From an uncultured Lachnospiraceae bacterium (GTDB lineage Bacteria > Bacillota > Clostridia > Lachnospirales > Lachnospiraceae), in assembly GCA_905234245.1 (NCBI GenBank), contig CAJOGN010000043.1:1-36947 (forward strand): a DNA stretch of 36,947 nt, given 5' to 3'. The notes below the pieces were generated by a model. It saw only the letters and a program-made list of their open reading frames with translations. It searched no databases and was not told the origin of the DNA. Both the position numbers and the translations under genes were made by a program. This document shows positions 8,173 through 17,112 of the stretch, in pieces (the stretch's first letter is position 1; each line of letters starts with the position of its first letter).

Positions 8173-9048
8173 TTACTGCGGAGTTCTCTTGTCTGTCATG
8201 TAGAATATAGTAAATAACCCCGGTCCACAATGTGCGCCTATTACTACGCCAAGACCTGTAATTGTAATTGTTGCATCTGGATAAGTTTTTAGAAGTTCAT
8301 CTCTAACATATTCAGCATCACTCATACAATCTGCATGATTGATATTGAATTCGATTGCCTCTCCTGCAGGAACGTCCTTCTTAATTGCTTCAATGATTGA
8401 ATTAAGAGCATTTTTCCTGCCACGAATCTTAGATACAACATCTAATGTACCAGCATCTGGCACATATAACACTGGCTTGATGGAAAGCAATGTTCCAACT
8501 AATGCAGAAGCGTTACTTACTCTTCCGCCTCTCTTAAGCCAGTTAAGATCATCTACTGTAAATCTATGAGCTATTTTCAACTTATTATCTTCAATCCACT
8601 TAAGTATCTCGTCAAAACCTTTGTCCTGCTCGTACAAATCAACTACGTGCTTAACAAGCATTCCCAGACCACCTGATACACAACAAGTATCAACATTGAC
8701 TATTGTTACATCAGGATACTCTTCCTTAAGCTCTTCTATTGCCTCATCGCAAAATCGATAGGAAGAAGATAGTGGACGGCACATGTCTAAAAATATTACA
8801 TTCTTGCCATCCTTCGCAAATGGTTCGAAAAACTCTTTATATGTAAATGTATTAATTGCTGATGTTGTAAGAATAGCACCCTGTCTCATCTTCTGATAAG
8901 TCTCTTGCCTTGTCTCTTCTCTACAATCGTCCTCGTACAAATCATCACCGATTGTATATGAATAGCTTATAAAGGGTACCTTATGTTCATCAAGATATTC
9001 TCTTGTCAGATCTGCTGTTGAAGCAGTTGCGATTATAAAATCCTTCAT
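8173..9048 (-). CDS. DegV family fatty-acid-binding protein
   Basis: A 291-residue cytosolic protein of the DegV family (also called FakB-like), which binds a fatty acid in a deep pocket between two alpha/beta domains. In Firmicutes some members present exogenous fatty acids to the kinase FakA. Visible landmarks are the N-terminal IATASTADLTREYL, LTTSAINTFTYKEFF in the lipid-binding loop, PLSSSYRFCDEAIEEL, VNVDTCCVSGGLGMLV, and the C-terminal GLGVVIGAHCGPGLFTIFYM, which is the conserved G-x-H-x-G-P-G loop. The start ATG has AGGAGATATATT just upstream. It is a single-gene unit ended by a terminator. No fakA is visible nearby, so its partner is unknown. Confidence 0.92.
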   Translation of the reverse strand: MKDFIIATASTADLTREYLDEHKVPFISYSYTIGDDLYEDDCREETRQETYQKMRQGAILTTSAINTFTYKEFFEPFAKDGKNVIFLDMCRPLSSSYRFCDEAIEELKEEYPDVTIVNVDTCCVSGGLGMLVKHVVDLYEQDKGFDEILKWIEDNKLKIAHRFTVDDLNWLKRGGRVSNASALVGTLLSIKPVLYVPDAGTLDVVSKIRGRKNALNSIIEAIKKDVPAGEAIEFNINHADCMSDAEYVRDELLKTYPDATITITGLGVVIGAHCGPGLFTIFYMTDKRTPQ

Positions 9049-9176
9049 AATATATCTCCTGTAGCTGTGAATATTAGATTATTTCTTATTAATAAGAAAA
9101 ATACTCACGAGTAATAATATAACACAACTACAAGAAATATACTAGATTCTATTTTATGAATTATATAAGAAATGTG

Positions 9177-12100
9177 TTATAGTCTTCCTAATTCCTCTAT
9201 GAATGCTCGCGCCATTCCATATAAAGACTTAGTAAGAATTGCCTGGGTCTCATCATCACTTGCAAGGGCTTCCTCTTTACTTATAGTATCAAAGTCTGCC
9301 TTGGGCTCTGAGAAGATAAAATTATTGGCATCTATTTTTTTACTCCACTCAAATGAGATACTTGCACTGGCATCGCTATTAGCAGATATGGCTCTGTTCA
9401 AAGCCTCCTGATTCTTCTCTAATAACTGTCTTGTGGTCTCTTTGTCACAGTTTACTTCACCTATGAATGTTCCTGCTTCGTAGCGGAAGGATGCTGTAAC
9501 CTGTCCTGTCTTTTCCATGTCAAATGCGATATCAACAAGACCTTTCTCGTCGCTGCCGCGAACAATCTTGAGATTGAGATTACCGACTTCATCAGCAACC
9601 ATAATTGGCACAACATAGTTCTCACTTCTCTTGGATATCTCGCCCTGTGTATGAAGCTGCGTCTGAATAAGATGCATTCCTCTTACATCAATACTTCTTA
9701 CATCTTCTTCAACTATCATATTCTTCATAACATTTTCAGCAAGCTCCTCAAGACGCCTCTGGGCATCAGCCATATCTTCCGGCGTCTTAACTGACTCGCC
9801 ATATTCATGGATAAGGTTGGCGATGATATCATCTATCTCTTCATCAAGTGTCTTAGGTGTATCTTCTGCTTCCATTCCAACTTCAGATGCATAAGAACCT
9901 TTCCTGTCTAATCCAACCTGACGTCTTGCTGCACGATTAAGAAGTGTTCTCATCATAGCGTTGCCTTCTGTCATAAGCTGAGTAATTGCATTGATATTAT
10001 TAGATGTTAGAGGCATATCAATTGACTCCAGATAATCTAATACTTGCCTGTCCGTTTTATTGGACACAAGTAGCTCCTCGCGACGCATACTATTATATGC
10101 GTTACTTACCTCCTGCTCATGTGCTAGTAGACTTGGATCATTATCCATATCGCTAAGTCTTGTTGATAGCTGTTCAGGTGTAAGTGACATGTATTCATTC
10201 TCACTATTAAATTGCATCATCTTAGCTGGTGTAATAGTATCCTCCACCTTACGCATGCTTACAGATTGAATTGACATTTCAATCTGGTCAGTGATGCTAA
10301 GACTGTCTTTATTAAATCCCTTGATTCCACCAAAGTCATCATCAATAGTATATTCTCTATTCTCATGCTTGGCAGTTCTTGTTGCTGTTAAGAGATTACG
10401 CATTGTTACCTGCGCACCCTGTTCTAATAGCATTCCTATTGCCGCACCATCTGATTTATTAACCTGATGGATAAGACGATATACACCGATGAATCCTTCT
10501 CTCTCATCCTCTGTTATACCGTTCTCCTGCTCAAGTCTGTATAGGAACTCAGCGTATTTTTCTTCCTCGCTTGAGACTTCCATCGTCTGCATTATTTCTT
10601 CTGAATGCTGCAATAACTCCTCCATTGTCATATCAAGAGGATTCATTCCAGCCTTAATCATCTCACATACTACACCTGGCTTAAGATTCTCTAGTGCGCG
10701 AGTTACTGTTAAGTCAGTAGCCTTCACTTCCTTGATGGACTCTGCTGTAATCTCCATCTGATTGTATCCTAATATTCGTACAGCTCTTCTATTCTCATCT
10801 GTTAAGTCGAAATTAAGGTCATCTAAGATGTTATCTACATTGTTAAATGCCTTACGAAGGCTATCTCCTAAGTCTCTTCTAACCTCAGTAGCTGATGCTT
10901 CATAATAATCTGCAGCCTGAGTGAATCTTGCAGAAAAGCTTGCCTGAACAGACTTAGCAGCTGCGTTGCTTTCACCTGCTGCATCCGGTTGGCTTACATT
11001 CTGTGTTGCTATTTCCTCACTATATGTAATGCTTACACTTGCATAGCTTCTTAATGTCATTGATGCTGCATTAAGAGGCATTGCATAGTCAGGTAACTCC
11101 TTAGACTTACTAACTGCATCCATTGAATCACTTAGATTCTGGATAGCTTCTGGCGTTGCTTTGTCTGATAACATTGTATCAAGGAAGCTTCGCTCTAATT
11201 CTTCTACTGCATCAATATATTCCTGCAACATCATAGTGTCTATAGAAAAGCCTCTCTTAACTAAAGCATAATTAGCCTCTGTAGACATCATTAACTGAAT
11301 CTGAACTAATTGCTTCTTATAGGTTACGGTGCTATCCATAGCAGCTTGTGTGTTCATATCATTAGCCATGCTTCCACTTGCTGTAGTATTGTCTATCACA
11401 ACCTCTTCAGCACCGTATGTATTTAACTTCTCTATCTCTTGAAGTGCGAACTGGAAGGCTTCTTTTTCTGCGCTCTTAGTTGTATTGGCTTCTGCATTGT
11501 GTAATGCATACCTAGCAACATTTCCTATGGTAACAGGCTCACTATTATTAGCTATATCATCTATTATCTCTTCACTGGCTTCTAGCACACCCTGCTCAAT
11601 TGCTCTTGACTTAGCATAATCAGAATAGCCCGGTATAAGATAGGCATCCCCTGGCTTATTACCCTCTGCAATAGCATCCGTGATATTAGTTATAATCTCC
11701 TGGTTGTCAGCAAGTGTGAATTCTCTTAACTCCTGTAATCTTAGTAACTGCTCTGGTGTAACACTTACTCTGTTACTAACCATCCAGAAACAATCCTTAA
11801 TATTGTCTTCGCTTGCCTCTAGTCCAGCCACCTGAAGGATGTCCTTAAATTGGGACACCATACTTGATGTATCTCCCTTAAGCTCAAGCTCCCTTGCAGC
11901 GGTAGCATCATTACTACTTACAGTTGCCTTGTAGATATTATCTATGGTTGGCTCAAGCTCATTGCTTAACATATACTTAATTGTTTCATCTGATAGAGAT
12001 GGCTTCTTTTGATAAGTAGATGCATTGTCACTCATATCATTTCCGGACATATTAGAATTCATCTGAGTTCTTATATCTTCTACTTCTCTAAGGGCAATTA

Positions 12101-12608
12101 CACTATCATCTACTAGCTGCTTGTCAGTTGGAAGCTGTGCCTCTTTGAGGGCATGCTCTATTGCATTAGTATAGGAACCACTCTGCTTAATTGCAGCATC
12201 TGATACATCACCCATCATTGATATATCAGCGCCGCCCTTAGCCATAGCAATACGAATCTTATCAGCGATATCAACGAACTCCTTCTCGTCCATATCCTCG
12301 GCATCGAAGCCAAGCTCTTTCATTACATCATAATTCTTCTGACTAAGAGTAGAGGCAGAATTAAACTTTTCATCTGCTCCTAAGTCCTTATCTAGCTCAT
12401 CCATTATTGTATTATTGTTGGGATGTTTGTACGTAAGATCGGACATATCAACTACGCCAAGACTGTCTTTATCAATCTTAGCGTAATCCTGATGTGGTAT
12501 AGATTGGTTGGTATGAACCTTGTCCTTGAATGAAAGGGCATCCATACCCATTCCTCTGGACTTATCCTGTGTTCCAACCTCTAGATTATTAATATCGTTT
12601 ATCTGCAT
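9177..12608 (-). CDS. Large FliK-like flagellar-associated protein (DUF6240-like)
   Basis: A 1143-residue, acidic, soluble protein without a signal peptide or membrane segment. It is rich in helical units with a recurring pattern of the type L..x..PT.xNI (LEPTIDNIYKA, VTPEQLLRLQEL, MPLTSNNINAI), as in large uncharacterised Lachnospiraceae flagellar-locus proteins. The C-terminal part (VADEVGNLNLKIVRGSDEKGLVDIAFDMEKTGQVTASFRYEAGTFIGEVNCDKETTRQLLEKNQEAL) resembles the Flg_hook domain of FliK, the secreted ruler that sets hook length. A sigma-28-like promoter and a structured repeat lie upstream, the same leader plan as flagellin, which supports a flagellar role. The start ATG (12606-12608) has AAGGAG rather far away (about 13 bases). 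A hook-length or filament-related function is an inference. No other flagellar genes adjoin it. Confidence 0.55.
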   Translation of the reverse strand: MQINDINNLEVGTQDKSRGMGMDALSFKDKVHTNQSIPHQDYAKIDKDSLGVVDMSDLTYKHPNNNTIMDELDKDLGADEKFNSASTLSQKNYDVMKELGFDAEDMDEKEFVDIADKIRIAMAKGGADISMMGDVSDAAIKQSGSYTNAIEHALKEAQLPTDKQLVDDSVIALREVEDIRTQMNSNMSGNDMSDNASTYQKKPSLSDETIKYMLSNELEPTIDNIYKATVSSNDATAARELELKGDTSSMVSQFKDILQVAGLEASEDNIKDCFWMVSNRVSVTPEQLLRLQELREFTLADNQEIITNITDAIAEGNKPGDAYLIPGYSDYAKSRAIEQGVLEASEEIIDDIANNSEPVTIGNVARYALHNAEANTTKSAEKEAFQFALQEIEKLNTYGAEEVVIDNTTASGSMANDMNTQAAMDSTVTYKKQLVQIQLMMSTEANYALVKRGFSIDTMMLQEYIDAVEELERSFLDTMLSDKATPEAIQNLSDSMDAVSKSKELPDYAMPLNAASMTLRSYASVSITYSEEIATQNVSQPDAAGESNAAAKSVQASFSARFTQAADYYEASATEVRRDLGDSLRKAFNNVDNILDDLNFDLTDENRRAVRILGYNQMEITAESIKEVKATDLTVTRALENLKPGVVCEMIKAGMNPLDMTMEELLQHSEEIMQTMEVSSEEEKYAEFLYRLEQENGITEDEREGFIGVYRLIHQVNKSDGAAIGMLLEQGAQVTMRNLLTATRTAKHENREYTIDDDFGGIKGFNKDSLSITDQIEMSIQSVSMRKVEDTITPAKMMQFNSENEYMSLTPEQLSTRLSDMDNDPSLLAHEQEVSNAYNSMRREELLVSNKTDRQVLDYLESIDMPLTSNNINAITQLMTEGNAMMRTLLNRAARRQVGLDRKGSYASEVGMEAEDTPKTLDEEIDDIIANLIHEYGESVKTPEDMADAQRRLEELAENVMKNMIVEEDVRSIDVRGMHLIQTQLHTQGEISKRSENYVVPIMVADEVGNLNLKIVRGSDEKGLVDIAFDMEKTGQVTASFRYEAGTFIGEVNCDKETTRQLLEKNQEALNRAISANSDASASISFEWSKKIDANNFIFSEPKADFDTISKEEALASDDETQAILTKSLYGMARAFIEELGRL

Positions 12609-12658
12609 AATGTGTACTTAACTCCTTATTAATTTATCGCAGATATTCCATTATCATA

Positions 12659-12735
12659 AGGTGACTCGCCTATTATAGTTCGACTTCGTCGAAAAGGCTC
12701 GTCGTGCAGTCACTTGCCTTGCAAGCATCTGCATA
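12659..12735 (+). repeat. Structured repeat element, copy 3
   Basis: Outer stem GCC/GGC, inner hairpin TTCGAC-TTC-GTCGAA, core CTCGTCGTGCAGTCA, second hairpin CTTGC-CTT-GCAAG. It lies in the predicted leader of the 1143-residue gene, 50 bases before its start codon. A further small hairpin (ATCACA-tcct-TGTGAT) adjoins it at 12735-12750. Confidence 0.8.
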
Positions 12736-12763
12736 TCACATCCTTGTGATTATTCTATCTATT

Positions 12764-12791
12764 ATTTCGGCAGAACTTGTATTTTCCCTTA
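12764..12791 (-). promoter_or_regulatory. Sigma-28-like promoter for the 1143-residue flagellar gene
   Basis: On the minus strand TAAG (plus 12788-12791) is followed after 16 bases by GCCGAAAT (plus 12764-12771), against a consensus of TAAA-N15-GCCGATAA/T. Spacing is one base long and two positions differ, so this is weaker than the flagellin promoter but in the right place. Confidence 0.55.
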
Positions 12792-12877
12792 CCCTTTCCT
12801 TCAATGTCCTGTTTTTGAGCCACAATATCCCGCATTCTCTCTTTGCGTTTTTGGCGTTATAAGCGTATTATTACAAT

Positions 12878-13528
12878 ATGAGATATAACAATATTACCCA
12901 GGCAATTTTCTTAGACCGCCCTAATAGATTTATTGCAAATGTGGATATAGAAGGACATATAGAAACTGTTCATGTAAAAAATACGGGAAGATGCAAGGAG
13001 CTGTTAATACCCGGCTGTGAGGTATGGCTTAATGCACCGGGAACCCTCGGCAGAAAGACAAAGTATGATTTGGTAGCTGTCAGAAAAGACAATGGAATTC
13101 TTTTTAACATCGATAGTCAGGCTCCAAATAAGGTGGTAAATGAGTGGCTGCAAGGTCAGGACTATGATGCAGTTGTACCTGAATATACATATGGTGATTC
13201 AAGAATTGATTTCTATATGACTCGAGGAGAAGAGCAGTTCTTAATGGAGGTTAAAGGGTGCACTCTTGAAGTAGATGGCATTGGATATTTCCCGGATGCT
13301 CCCACTAAGAGAGGTGTAAAACATCTTCGCGAACTGACTAAAGCCACAAAAGATGGATACAAAGCCATACTGACATTTGTGATTCAAATGGATGGTGTGT
13401 CAGAGGTTCGACCTAACATTGAGACTCATCCGGAATTTGGAACTGCCCTGGCAGAAGCTAAAGCGACTGGTGTTGAGGTTTTATTCTTAAAATGTCATGT
13501 GGAGCCGGATTTGTTGGAGATAATATAA
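12878..13528 (+). CDS. sfsA: DNA/RNA nuclease SfsA family protein
   Basis: A 216-residue protein of the SfsA family, historically sugar fermentation stimulation protein A, now viewed as a PD-(D/E)xK-type nuclease with an OB-fold-like N-terminal part. Visible features are RFIANVDIEGHIETVHVKNTGRCKELLIPGCEVWL at the N-terminus and the nuclease core DSRIDFYM ... FLMEVKGCTL (Asp, then Glu-x-Lys), followed by FPDAPTKRGVKHLRELTKATKDGYKA, the best-conserved stretch of the family. The ATG at 12878 matches the family N-terminus, but no good ribosome site precedes it. It is divergent from the large flagellar gene and convergent with the PPC gene. Confidence 0.92.
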   Translation: MRYNNITQAIFLDRPNRFIANVDIEGHIETVHVKNTGRCKELLIPGCEVWLNAPGTLGRKTKYDLVAVRKDNGILFNIDSQAPNKVVNEWLQGQDYDAVVPEYTYGDSRIDFYMTRGEEQFLMEVKGCTLEVDGIGYFPDAPTKRGVKHLRELTKATKDGYKAILTFVIQMDGVSEVRPNIETHPEFGTALAEAKATGVEVLFLKCHVEPDLLEII

Positions 13529-13538
13529 AATCATTCCC

Positions 13539-13976
13539 TTACTTAAAATCCCAGAACCCGGTTCCTGTCTCTGGGTCATATTTTCTACCTATCATTCCAC
13601 CTATCACCGGGCGAAGCTCAATTTCTGCTGTATATAATACTTCGATTGCCTTAATGTGACCGCCGCTTACACAGTGCTCACCTTCCTGCTTATATGTGAA
13701 CATAGCGTGGGTATGATGATAATATTCACCCTCTTCATCTGTTACAACATTTCCACTAAGTGATGTAAGCTCCAGCATACCGCTAAGCTCACTTGTCTCA
13801 AATTCACCGGTAGACGGAATGAATGTCTGAATCTCGGCTTTACTACAACCTCCGATTCCACTAAATGTTGCAGACCTTATATTTTCTTTTTTGCAAATAT
13901 CAAGAATAGAAGAAATAATCTCATCATTTCTATCTAATCGAATGAAATATGCTTCATTGTAATTTCTGTATTCCAT
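13539..13976 (-). CDS. PPC/DUF296 domain DNA-binding-type protein
   Basis: A 145-residue protein made almost entirely of a PPC (plants and prokaryotes conserved, DUF296) domain. Typical features are IRSATFSGIGGCSKAEIQTF near residues 35-55, LELTSLSGNVVTDEEGEYYHHTHAMF in the middle, the metal-binding-type H-x-H in HHTHAMF with GGHIKAIEVLYTAEIEL, and a C-terminal ...TGFWDFK. Bacterial stand-alone PPC proteins form trimers and their function is largely unknown. The start ATG is just after GAAAGGTAAAGC. The gene is alone on the minus strand, and the 166 bases upstream hold no recognised feature. Confidence 0.85.
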   Translation of the reverse strand: MEYRNYNEAYFIRLDRNDEIISSILDICKKENIRSATFSGIGGCSKAEIQTFIPSTGEFETSELSGMLELTSLSGNVVTDEEGEYYHHTHAMFTYKQEGEHCVSGGHIKAIEVLYTAEIELRPVIGGMIGRKYDPETGTGFWDFK

Positions 13977-14189
13977 GCTTTACCTTTCTTCTACACAATA
14001 TCCCGGACGTTACAGCCAATGGCATCTGTTTTCATCTCCTTGTCATAATTATCTAATTCGGATAATAGAAGCATTTATGTTCAATCAAAAACAATACTAA
14101 GATTAATTTAATCTAGCGCCAGCGCTAAATCTTTATATTGTGTTAAATATCCATGCTATCAGGATTGAGAAGAAAATCATAAATGCTCA

Positions 14190-15383
14190 TTACCAATATG
14201 CCTTCTTTGCCACAGCATCCTTTGTAATAATAATTTTTTTGAATCCATCGCCTGTATTTATCAAAGAACGTTGCTCCTGCTCCATCTTTTCTTTATCAGG
14301 TAACGCATAGGCTGATTGAATGTAAAATCTCTTTGAACCCTTATTGCAGACAAAATCCACTTCCAACTGTTTTCTGATTTTCTTACCATTTTTGTCAACT
14401 TCATTCATCACAACAACACCAACGTCCACATTATATCCACGAACTTTCAACTCGTTAAATATAATGTTTTCCATTGCATGAGTCTCCTCCACCTGTCTAA
14501 AATTAAGTCTCGCATTTCTGAGTCCCATATCGGTAAAGTAATACTTTGATGGCGTATTAATGTACTTTTTTCCTTTGATATCATATCGAATTGCACTATC
14601 GATAAGAAATGAATCTTTAAGATAATCTATATATTTGATTATTGTTTCTTTACTTATGGTCTTGTTCTTAACACTTTTAAATGTCGCAGATAACTTGCTT
14701 GGATTCGTAAGCGATCCAATTGCTGAGGACAAAAAGTTCAGAAGTTCTTCTAACTCTGCCTTATTTCGTATATTATTCCTTCCAGTAATATCAGAAATGT
14801 AGGTTTCCTCAAACAGGGATTTTAAAAAGTCGGATTTCTGATCAGCCGTTTCAAAGCCAAGAACAAGCGGTATTCCGCCAAACAAAACATAATCCCTAAA
14901 GCCTTGCTGCCTATCGCCATCATATACGCTCATAAATTCTCCAAATGTTAACGGATACATATGAACTTCATCCCCACGTCCACGAAATTCTGTAATAATA
15001 TCCTTCGACAAAAACTTGGCATTACTTCCCGTTACGTATACATCTACATTTTGCTTTCTTCCGAGGCTGTTAAGAACTGATTCAAAATCATCAAGCATCT
15101 GAACTTCATCTAATAGAACATAATACATGCCATCATCCGATATTTTCTTCATTAGATATGGAAATAAAACTTCAGGATCTCGATACATTTTATTCTCAAA
15201 AGAGTCAAATGCAATCTCAATAATATGGTTTTCAGTAACTCCTTCATTTACCAGATACTCTCTAAAAAGATTAAATAAAAGATATGATTTTCCACATCTT
15301 CGTATACCTGTCACAACCTTAATTAATCCGTTATGCCTTTTTGAAATAAGCTTATTCAAATATATATCTCTACGTATTTCCAT
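14190..15383 (-). CDS. AAA_14/DUF4143 ATPase (C-terminal frameshift)
   Basis: A 397-residue ATPase of the AAA_14 plus DUF4143 family, whose function is not established. The P-loop is VTGIRRCGKSYLL (about residues 24-37), Walker B is MYYVLLDEVQML (about 84-95), and VYVTGSNAKFLS is a sensor-like motif. The C-terminal DUF4143 nuclease-like region has LEVDFVCNKGSKRFYIQSAYA. The frame stops after KDAVAKKAYW. The next frame continues directly as EGILVMSIYDFLLNPDSMDI to a stop at 14143-14145, which matches the family's usual ending, so about one base has been lost near 14205. The start has GAGGTGAG five bases upstream. The promoter is flanked by two copies of a palindrome. A second family member lies at 30931-32241. 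Confidence 0.85.
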   Translation of the reverse strand: MEIRRDIYLNKLISKRHNGLIKVVTGIRRCGKSYLLFNLFREYLVNEGVTENHIIEIAFDSFENKMYRDPEVLFPYLMKKISDDGMYYVLLDEVQMLDDFESVLNSLGRKQNVDVYVTGSNAKFLSKDIITEFRGRGDEVHMYPLTFGEFMSVYDGDRQQGFRDYVLFGGIPLVLGFETADQKSDFLKSLFEETYISDITGRNNIRNKAELEELLNFLSSAIGSLTNPSKLSATFKSVKNKTISKETIIKYIDYLKDSFLIDSAIRYDIKGKKYINTPSKYYFTDMGLRNARLNFRQVEETHAMENIIFNELKVRGYNVDVGVVVMNEVDKNGKKIRKQLEVDFVCNKGSKRFYIQSAYALPDKEKMEQEQRSLINTGDGFKKIIITKDAVAKKAYW

Positions 15384-15403
15384 AGTGTCTCACCTCGTTC
15401 TCT

Positions 15404-15440
15404 ATCGAACAAAATTGCGGAATCCGCATTTCTGTTCGAT
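15404..15440. repeat. Palindromic operator-like site, proximal copy
   Basis: A 37-base imperfect palindrome centred on 15422. The core TGCGGAATCCGCA (15416-15428) has flanks ATCGAACA and TGTTCGAT. It covers the predicted transcription start and lies directly upstream of the ribosome site of the ATPase gene. Confidence 0.7.
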
Positions 15441-15443
15441 ATA

Positions 15444-15473
15444 ATTATAGCATCAAGACATATACTTAATCAA
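15444..15473 (-). promoter_or_regulatory. Putative promoter of AAA_14/DUF4143 ATPase 1
   Basis: On the minus strand TTGATT (plus 15468-15473) and TATAAT (plus 15444-15449) are 18 bases apart. The promoter sits between the two palindrome copies. Confidence 0.65.
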
Positions 15474-15480
15474 TACTCTA

Positions 15481-15514
15481 ATCGACATTTTTGCGGAATC
15501 CGCATTTTTGTTCA
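15481..15514. repeat. Palindromic operator-like site, distal copy
   Basis: A second copy of the same palindrome, core TGCGGAATCCGCA at 15492-15504, followed by TTTTTGTTC as in the proximal copy (TTTCTGTTC). The centres are 76 bases apart, and this copy lies just upstream of the -35 box. Confidence 0.7.
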
Positions 15515-15558
15515 GTATGTCTGTTTAATTAATGTGGCGATAACTCATAAAGGCGCTC

Positions 15559-16695
15559 CTATTCTTTTCTGCGATGTTCCTTCTCATAATTCTCTAGTAT
15601 ATAATTAAGCATATCAAATGCCACTTGCTTCTTCGCTTGCTTCTTTGATGATGATTCAGCCGACGCAGCAAAATCAAATCCCTCTACACTACATGTCACA
15701 AACCATATAGGATTACCATCGCCATCATGTTCCTCACGATATTCATACTCAGGCATAGCTATATGATTACGTCTTGCAAGAATCTCAAGCTGATTAATTG
15801 CCATCTCAAATGTTGGCTCGTCTATCTCATCCTTAATAGTGAAAAGCATATTATGCGATTCAAGATACTCATATGCTAACTTACACGCATTTCTTCGAGC
15901 TTCATTTTTAGAATATCCAAATCCTGCAAAAGCCGGAATATCATTTGCAATTTTAACAAAACAAGTACGTGTAGTGCCAGACAGATAACGCTGTTCTTCA
16001 CTTCCAAGCACATTGCAGCTTTGATAGATTGTATTCTCTCGATGATTATACCATGTGCTGGTTTCACCATAATCTTCATACTGAAACCCAGGTTCATTTC
16101 CATAGGATTCATCCCACTCATATATTAAGCTTACATAGTCAATCTCAGCATCAGTTGCAAGGATAGAATCCGGATTTAACATAACCTCTACAACTTCCTG
16201 AATTTTTTCAAAATCCCAATTACTATCAATCGCTACTGCACCAATAATTGCTTCAAAGAGGTCTTCCTTAACGGATTTATCCCGCTCTCTGTTATTCAAC
16301 ACATCTCCCTTCCCCATAATGAGATAATCAGCAATGCTTAATTCATCAACACGTCTAGCCAGCGTATCCTTCTGAACTAATCTTTGCTTAAGGATAGTTA
16401 ATTCTCCTTCGTCCTTGCTAGAAGCAAATTCGTAGTCGTACTGCTCGCCAGTCCTCCCTATCTTATTAAGACCATCTTTTGTTGGAGACTTACCATATTT
16501 ACGAACCAGATATCTTACTACAGCGATATCCAGCGCTTTGTCTCCAATGAACTCTAATACTTCATTGTTTTCTCCTCCATTCTCTTCAGTGTAAGAACGG
16601 CGTGTAAATGCTTGCTTAAGAAGTGCTTCATTACTAAATTTGTAGTTACCAATCTGCTGTGGCACCAGCTTGTCAAATAAATCTTTCTTTTCCAT
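15559..16695 (-). CDS. RNase III family protein with two dsRBD-like regions
   Basis: A 378-residue double-strand RNA endonuclease homologue. The RNase III signature NEVLEFIGDKALDIAV (about residues 44-59) supplies E48 and D52. The second acidic pair is in KEDLFEAIIGAVAID (D145, E148), so all four catalytic positions are present. Two dsRBD-like regions follow, each ending in the basic helix typical of the fold: GYSKNEARRNACKLAYEYL (about 265-283) and SSSKKQAKKQVAFDMLNYIL (about 348-367). Housekeeping bacterial RNase III is about 230 residues with one dsRBD, so this is longer and probably an extra, specialised enzyme. The start chosen (ATG 16693-16695) has AAAGGA upstream. An open extension of 33 codons has no family match. 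Neighbours are an AAA_14 ATPase and a defence island. Confidence 0.8.
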   Translation of the reverse strand: MEKKDLFDKLVPQQIGNYKFSNEALLKQAFTRRSYTEENGGENNEVLEFIGDKALDIAVVRYLVRKYGKSPTKDGLNKIGRTGEQYDYEFASSKDEGELTILKQRLVQKDTLARRVDELSIADYLIMGKGDVLNNRERDKSVKEDLFEAIIGAVAIDSNWDFEKIQEVVEVMLNPDSILATDAEIDYVSLIYEWDESYGNEPGFQYEDYGETSTWYNHRENTIYQSCNVLGSEEQRYLSGTTRTCFVKIANDIPAFAGFGYSKNEARRNACKLAYEYLESHNMLFTIKDEIDEPTFEMAINQLEILARRNHIAMPEYEYREEHDGDGNPIWFVTCSVEGFDFAASAESSSKKQAKKQVAFDMLNYILENYEKEHRRKE

Positions 16696-17112
16696 AAAAT
16701 AAAAAATCCTTTCTGCAATTCTCTGCTGAAAGGGACATAATAATCTAACACAAAATAGACTACTCGTGAGATAGTAATCGTCTGCATCAGACATGAATCT
16801 TAAATTTTCTTCTCTATTTTCATGTATTTACTCAAGCACACTTGCATATGCAGGAATAAATCTCGTACAAATAGAACCTAAAATTTAAAAAACATCACGC
16901 CCCTATTTTCAGTTACAAGTCACATTATAATATATCAGTCCACTTTTAGCAATAAAAAACTCTCCTGACAAGTTAGTCAGGAGTTCAAACAATCCTTTTT
17001 TTTGCATTTTAACTCTCTTGTTTTCATCTTTTTCAAAGCAAATCTTCCAGACCCCAGTATTCAACGCTTTGATTCGCGGATACGGCAAACCGCAACTTAT
17101 ATTAATAATGAT
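16696..17112. other. Intergenic gap between RNase III-like and AIPR genes
   Basis: This 417-base AT-rich stretch holds one clear terminator hairpin (16952-16985) and a second run of eight T at 16996-17003. I see no convincing gene, RNA or repeat in the rest. Confidence 0.5.
16952..16985 (-). terminator. Intrinsic terminator after the FRG-AIPR genes
   Basis: CTCCTGAC and GTCAGGAG (8-bp stem, loop AAGTTA on the plus strand) are followed on the minus strand by AGTTTTTTATT. It lies about 130 bases past the AIPR stop codon and also has T-rich sequence on the other side. Confidence 0.75.

Noticed and set aside
5535..12735. CRISPR array from the recurring element
   Set aside because: Copies are kilobases apart, differ in their stems, and have no regular spacers or cas genes nearby.
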